Below are positions 59,679 to 64,000 of a stretch of 64,000 nucleotides of DNA, one piece after another; within the stretch, counting starts at the first letter, position 1, and each line of letters starts with the position of its first letter. The position numbers and the translations under genes were made by a program. The notes beneath the pieces are model-generated. The model was not told the DNA's origin. It saw only the letters and a list, made by a program, of their open reading frames with translations, and ran no database searches. The DNA lies in NCBI GenBank assembly GCA_963277665.1, contig OY728143.1, forward strand, positions 533,172,394 through 533,236,393. The letters are read 5' to 3'. This stretch comes from Viscum album. Lineage: Eukaryota; Streptophyta; Magnoliopsida; Santalales; Viscaceae.

Positions 59679-59845
59679 CCCCTCAAAGTGATGTGATTCG
59701 TTAATGCCATATGTGGGACGTGTAAAGGATTGATTTAAAGTTATTATATATGATGTTATACTGGAATTATAATATACCTCTATATCATTATTATTTCTTT
59801 CCATTAAAGCATGAGATAAAATGGAAGTAGCGTTAATGCGTACGT

Positions 59846-59857
59846 ACGGCTTACCGT
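59846..59857 (+). promoter_or_regulatory. CG-rich hairpin 2 in LTR C
   Basis: ACGG-CTTA-CCGT preceded by GCGTACGT and followed by CTCCATGAACGGT, which offers an alternative stem ACCGT/ACGGT. Confidence 0.5.
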
Positions 59858-60053
59858 CTCCATGAACGGTGCATTTCATTTCTTATCCCCCAATATAATG
59901 TACTATTAAAAGTACATGTATATAATGGATATATATAATAAATGATATATCTATATGATGAATATAATTCTGGAATTAAAATATACATACCTCTCATTTA
60001 GTTTTAATTCCATTAATATGACAAAGAAATGAAACTAGCTTTCATGCGTACGT

Positions 60054-60065
60054 ACGGCTTACCGT
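60054..60065 (+). promoter_or_regulatory. CG-rich hairpin 3 in LTR C
   Basis: Copy of hairpin 2, 208 bases downstream, in a 46-base block identical or nearly so to 59838-59883. Confidence 0.5.
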
Positions 60066-60843
60066 CTCCATGAACGGTGCATTTCATTTCTTACCTCTAA
60101 ATGATTATGTAATATTATAAATACATGTATATTCTAGATATATATGATACTTATTATATCCAAATCGGGAATTTCATTCTGGATATGAAGAACCTTTGAC
60201 CACATGAACAACATGTAATTGTAAGAAGTCCACTTTCGACTTAAGAACCAAATATTGACAAAACAAGCATTATTAACTTAAATGGTTACATAATGTTTAT
60301 AACATGGAAAAAAGTGATATTAAAGGAATAATGAACTTTAAAAAGGTTCTTAATCAAGTATAAATTAACTCAAGTTTATTATTCAGGACTTTAAAGAACG
60401 ATCGAGTCAAGTCAGACCCGAGGTAAGGGACTTCGTCTCAATCTCCTTTCATTGAGGCATATTTCATTTTATACAAAACTTTCTTTTATACGGTGTATAA
60501 ACTCGTTTGACTTTTACTTTTATAAAAAAGGAATCTTTTTCTACAAAGCGTTTTACTAAAGGACATAGAGGAATGTTTTTTTAACGTACGCGTTGACAAC
60601 GACCTTTTTCACCGCCGCGAGTATTATTTGGTCTTTGGATTTCTCAACAAGCAGTAATGTTTTTACAATAAAATAAATACCATATACTCTTTTATGTATT
60701 TTGGTATTGAAAATGGTTTTGAAAAATGATTCTATTATGTCAATATATTTATGATATATTGTGATTGAATTGTTGAAATTTTATCATTCCTTTATATTGG
60801 TTTTATGTTTTATAATTTTATATTGGTACTTGGACATTTTAAA

Positions 60844-61039
60844 AGGTGGTTACGTTATAAACCATATGATGGGTGGTGCCGTGAATACCAGGACAGGTGG
60901 TTACGTTATAACCTCCAATGCATTGGGTATGGAAGTCGGTAGTATGGCTATTCCATTAAGTATGTATGGAAATTGTCTGTATGGCTATTCCATTAAGTGA
61001 TATGTGTGGAAGTCGACCGTATGGTTATTCCACTTAAGT
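60844..61039 (+). repeat. Short repeats in R/U5 of LTR C
   Basis: AGGTGGTTACGTTATAA occurs at 60844-60860 and 60895-60911. GTATGGCTATTCCATTAAGT occurs at 60942-60961 and 60979-60998, with a variant at 61019-61039. The later units place TGGAA ahead of TTCCA, an inverted repeat with a loop of about 16 bases. Confidence 0.7.
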
Positions 61040-61245
61040 ATGTTTATGTCCCATGTTACCTTTATATATGATATGTGTTATTTTTATGGGTTTTATGGTA
61101 ATACTTTGGTTACAAAAAGGTACGTAATGATACATTATTCATTGAAGAGTTTTTACTACTTCATGAAGGTGAAGGTATTAATTTGATAAAGTATATATGG
61201 TTTACTTGATGTTTGAATAACTAACAGTTTTCATTCTTTCTGTAT

Positions 61246-61273
61246 CCCTTACTGAGCTTTTTATGCTCACCCC
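61246..61273 (+). promoter_or_regulatory. Conserved near-end hairpin in LTR C
   Basis: CCCTTACTGAGC...GCTCACCCC; TGAGC pairs fully with GCTCA, while LTR A and the solo LTR have TGGGC with a G-U pair. Confidence 0.5.
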
Positions 61274-61550
61274 AAGTTTTTTTTTGAAATGTTTTCACAG
61301 GACTTAATGTCGAATAAGGTCAAGGATGGGATCAAGGGAATGTCATCCTATATAAAACATGGAAGTAGACACGTTTCTTTTGAAGAGGTTTTTTTATTAT
61401 GGAAACTTAGTAGAAGTGACTACTTTGTAATCTTTTGAGATGTAATAGTTATGTTCTAATTCTCTAAAACTCTAATCCTGAAAAGATCCTCAACGTGAAT
61501 TATTCATTTAATTCAATATTAAGTAAGGTTTAAGGCCAGGACCTTATAGT

Positions 61551-61563
61551 TGGTATCAAAGGT
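61551..61563 (+). other. Primer-binding site of element C
   Basis: TGGTATCAAAGGT, initiator tRNA-Met type with one change. Confidence 0.8.
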
Positions 61564-61674
61564 CGGTTTAGACCACTTTAGGAGTTAGAAAAGTGTTAAA
61601 TTATAATATGATTCAAATGATATAGCATTTATGGATTACCATGTTGCTTCACCTAATATATTTCTGTGTTCAGA

Positions 61675-62757
61675 ATGGTTTTCCACAGAGGAAACCAAGA
61701 AGCTATGTTGGGACGACATCAGGAGGAAGATAACCTTCCAAATCAGCAACCTGAGATGGTCGGAATCGGAACTGAATAGCTTTTTGCAGTGATGGCACAG
61801 TTGACTCAGGCTATAAATGGTGGTGGTATCCATGCACGAGATCAGCTAGATCAACCGCAGAGGAACAAGTCAGGGTGGAACATTTCATGAGGCAACATCC
61901 CCCATCATTCAGAGGATCATCTGACCCTGTGCAAGTTGAAGGGTGGATTAAAGCACTGGAGAAGATTTTTGATGTCATGGGGTGTTCAGAACATCAAAAG
62001 GATAGTCTTGTTGTTTACCGTTTTGAAGGTGAAGCTGATCAGTGGTGGTCGATGGTGAAAAATATAAGGGATAGTGATGAGATTGAGGATCTTCACTGGG
62101 ACGAATTCAAAGGTACGTTTCTTGAGAAATATTTTCCTAAGGTGGTTCGTCTTAGGCTGGAAAAACAGTTCCTAGAATTGAGGCAGGAGGATGATTTAGT
62201 GGCTGCTTATGAAGAAAAGATTACTCGATTGGCAAGGTATTCTCCAAACTTCATACGTGATCTTGATAGTAAAATAAACCGTTTTTACTCAGGGTTAAAG
62301 CCAAAGTATCGAAGGGCTTTAGCTTCTCGTGAGTTCAAAAGTTAATAAAAACTTGTTCGATGTGTGGAGAAGGTGGAAATGGAGTTTGTCGATGATCAGG
62401 TGTTCTATGACAAACAATAGAATAAGAGGTCTAGTTGGAAGGCAAAGGGGAAGAATTCATCAAAGAAGCAAGGAGGTAAGAAAACCAAATATCCATCCTG
62501 TGAGAAGTGTGGAAAAATTCATCCTGGAGAATGTTTATCCAAGTATGGTAAGTGCTTTCGGTGTGGTAAGTCTGGTCATATTTCTCGTAACTATAAGTAA
62601 GATGATCAAGCAGGAAATGAAAAGCCAACGGTAAGATGTTTTAAGTGTAATGAAATGGGTCATTATGCAAACGAGTGTCCAACGAAGAACTCAACTGGGG
62701 GAATGCAGCCATACTACATGCAGAAAGGGGTGTTAAAATCCTTTTCAACAACTTCAG
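61675..62757 (+). pseudogene. gag: gag of element C (decayed)
   Basis: Probable start ATG 61675 (MVFHRGNQEAML), a stop at about 61780 and a frameshift near 61873. Then comes a 156-codon frame with the full retrotransposon gag domain: PPSFRGSSDPVQVEGW, EGEADQWW, WDEFKGTFLEKYFP, LARYSPNF. After a stop at 62343 the nucleocapsid follows: CEKCGKIHPGEC (62500-62535), CFRCGKSGHISRNY (last cysteine now tyrosine), and CFKCNEMGHYANEC (about 62640-62679, intact). Role as for other Gag proteins: it builds the particle and packages RNA. It is better preserved than gag of A. Broken in this copy. Confidence 0.88.
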
Positions 62758-63008
62758 CAGATGTTGGGCCATCAAATGAAGTGGTATCAGCTCCAGGGAG
62801 CTCAGTATTTTTCGAAGATTGACTTGAGTTCAGGGTACCATCAGTTGAAAGTAAAAGAAGCAGACGTTCTTAAGACTGCGTTCCGTACTAGATATGGCCA
62901 TTATGAATTTGTAGTTATGCCTTTTGGGTTAACCAATGCACCTACTGTATTCATGGACCTTATGAATAAAATTTTCCACGTGTTATTGGATAAGTTTGTG
63001 TTTGTGTT
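62758..63008 (+). pseudogene. pol: pol of element C: reverse-transcriptase fragment
   Basis: Only the central palm region of RT remains: [20 protein letters not shown] to [16 protein letters not shown] and LDKFVFVF. Protease and RT fingers, which in element A take about 900 bases, are missing between 62757 and 62795. The sequence also stops just before the expected catalytic DD motif. Both junctions are sharp, so internal deletions are more likely than decay. Cannot function. Confidence 0.85.
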
Positions 63009-64000
63009 TTGAGGTTTGGGAAGAGGTTATTTGTGCCTTGGGATTCACAGTTTAAGAATGAGTTGTTATGTGAGGCTCATAGTTCCCCATTTTCAGTTCA
63101 TCCTGGTAGTACTAAGATGTACAGAGATCTACGGGAGTATTACTGGTGGGATGGAATGAAAAGAGATATTGCTGATTTTATTGTGATGTGTTTGACATGT
63201 CAACAGGTTATAGCAGGGCAGAAGTTACCGAAAGGGATGCTTCAGCCTTTACCAGTGCCAGAGTGGAAATGGGAGAATATATCCATGGACTTTGTTGTGG
63301 GATTACAGAAGACATCTCAAGGTAATAATGCAATCTGGGTTATTGTTGATCGCTTGACCAAATATGCTCATTTCCTTTCTATACTAGATACTTTCTCTCT
63401 AGATCAACATTCCCATTTGTATCTTAAAGAGATAGTCAGGTTACATGGAGTTCCTCTCTCCATTGTATCTGATTGTGATCACAGGTTCACATCTAACTTT
63501 TTGAAAGGCCTTCAGATGTCGTTGGGTACGGAATTAAATTTTAGTACAACTTTTCATCCTCAATCAGATGGGCAGTCAGAATGAACAATTCAGACCTTGG
63601 AGGTTATGCTACGAGCTTGTTCGATGGATTATCAGGGAATTTGGGACCAACATCTTTCTTTGGTTGAGTTTTCTTATAATAACAGTTTTCATTCCAGTAT
63701 ACAGATGGAACCATTTGAGGCATTATATGGGAAGCAGTGTCGAACTCTAGTATTTTGGGATGAAGTGGTTGAAAGGAAGCTGATGGGACCAGAATTGGTA
63801 GAAGAGATGGCAGAAAAAGATCAGTTGATTCAGAAGCACATGAGAATAGCTCAGAGCAGGCAGAAGAGTCATGCAGATAACCGGAGGAAGGATCTATCTT
63901 TCGAGGTAGGTGATCATGTTTTTCTCAAGGTTTCTCCTTGGAAAAGTGTGATGAGATTTGGTAAGAAAGGAAAGCTGAGTCCAAGGTTTATTGGACCATA
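63009..64000 (+). pseudogene. pol: pol of element C: integrase (runs off the window)
   Basis: Follows the RT fragment directly; the RT active site, connection and RNase H are absent. The zinc-binding HHCC region runs from HSSPFSVHPGSTKMYRDL to CLTCQQ (63078-63203). The DDE core has MDFVVGL, VSDCDHRF and GQSE; the next codon is a stop (TGA, 63582-63584) where element A has tryptophan. A shifted continuation reads YNNSFHSSIQMEPFEALYGK, then SRQKSHADNRRKDLSFEVGD, and KKGKLSPRFIGP at the window edge. Any chromodomain would lie beyond 64000. Confidence 0.88.

Larger units (their letters stand above)
57482..61548 (+). repeat. 5' LTR of element C
   Basis: Starts TGTAACATCCC; the end is inferred from the primer-binding site, so it is good to a few bases. 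About 4.07 kb. U3 shares modules with LTR B (for example GACTTCATTTTTGATT near 58266 and TTTGATGAATAGTGAAA near 58337). TATA at 59109. R/U5 carries three CG-rich hairpins, a 208-bp direct repeat (59838-59883 and 60046-60091), short repeats at 60844-61039 and the near-end hairpin at 61246-61273. Confidence 0.85.
57482..64000 (+). mobile_element. Ty3/gypsy chromovirus-like element C, 5' part (runs off the window)
   Basis: 5' LTR 57482 to about 61548, primer-binding site 61551, gag, then a pol with two internal deletions and an integrase still running at 64000. Integrase and gag are closest in motif to element A (both HPGSTKMYRDLRE, WKWE, GQSE). It is inserted in the LTR fragment 55712-57481. 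Its duplication, if present, would be ATAAA (57477-57481). The 3' half is not visible. Confidence 0.9.

Overview
The window is a block of plant repetitive DNA. Nearly everything that can be recognised is an LTR retrotransposon, intact or decayed, and many sit inside one another. I see no cellular protein gene, rRNA gene or functional tRNA gene. The Ty3/gypsy elements carry a Tekay/Del-like chromovirus pol with a C-terminal chromodomain-like tail. The Ty1/copia elements carry UBN2-type gag. Primer-binding sites match plant initiator-tRNA-Met (TGGTATCAGAGc-like). With the high AT content, this points to a seed plant with a large, repeat-filled genome. The species cannot be told from the sequence.

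Layout. (1) 61-17268, + strand: gypsy element A, with LTRs of about 2.65 kb, a decayed gag and a decayed pol. Its reverse-transcriptase frame is split at 5258/12136 by element B (5259-12135, + strand, perfect 5-bp duplication GTACG). B is a non-autonomous relative with 2.36-kb LTRs, no pol, and a degenerate gag zinc knuckle. B itself contains a SINE-like insert (9045-9197, - strand). (2) 17276-51408: two diverged 1.74-kb repeats (17276-19013 and 49668-51408) frame non-coding DNA and look like LTRs of an old, probably minus-strand, non-coding large element (D). Inside it lie a 4.36-kb minus-strand gypsy solo LTR (22147-26501, duplication ATGAA), copia element 1 (27443-36107, +) and copia element 2 (36793-49215, -, duplication TCTAA). 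Copia 2 is Sirevirus-like and carries a long third ORF downstream of pol. (3) 51409-55711: very AT-rich DNA with nothing recognisable. (4) 55712-57481: minus-strand fragment of an LTR related to the solo LTR, cut by gypsy element C (57482 to beyond 64000, +). C has a 4.07-kb LTR, gag, an internally deleted pol and integrase.

How the parts relate. Each autonomous-type element once made its own Gag, protease, integrase and reverse transcriptase/RNase H. All reading frames here carry stops or frameshifts, so none of the copies should be able to make a full protein set. The nesting gives relative ages: D before the solo LTR and both copia elements; A before B before the SINE; the 55712 LTR before C.

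The least expected signals are in non-coding or accessory parts. They are short hairpins with apparent compensatory base changes in the transcribed part of the gypsy LTRs, an 89-codon frame inside the LTR of A, short-period arrays inside the copia LTRs, and the extra ORF of copia 2. No previously undescribed cellular system was found. Identities quoted are by eye, not computed.
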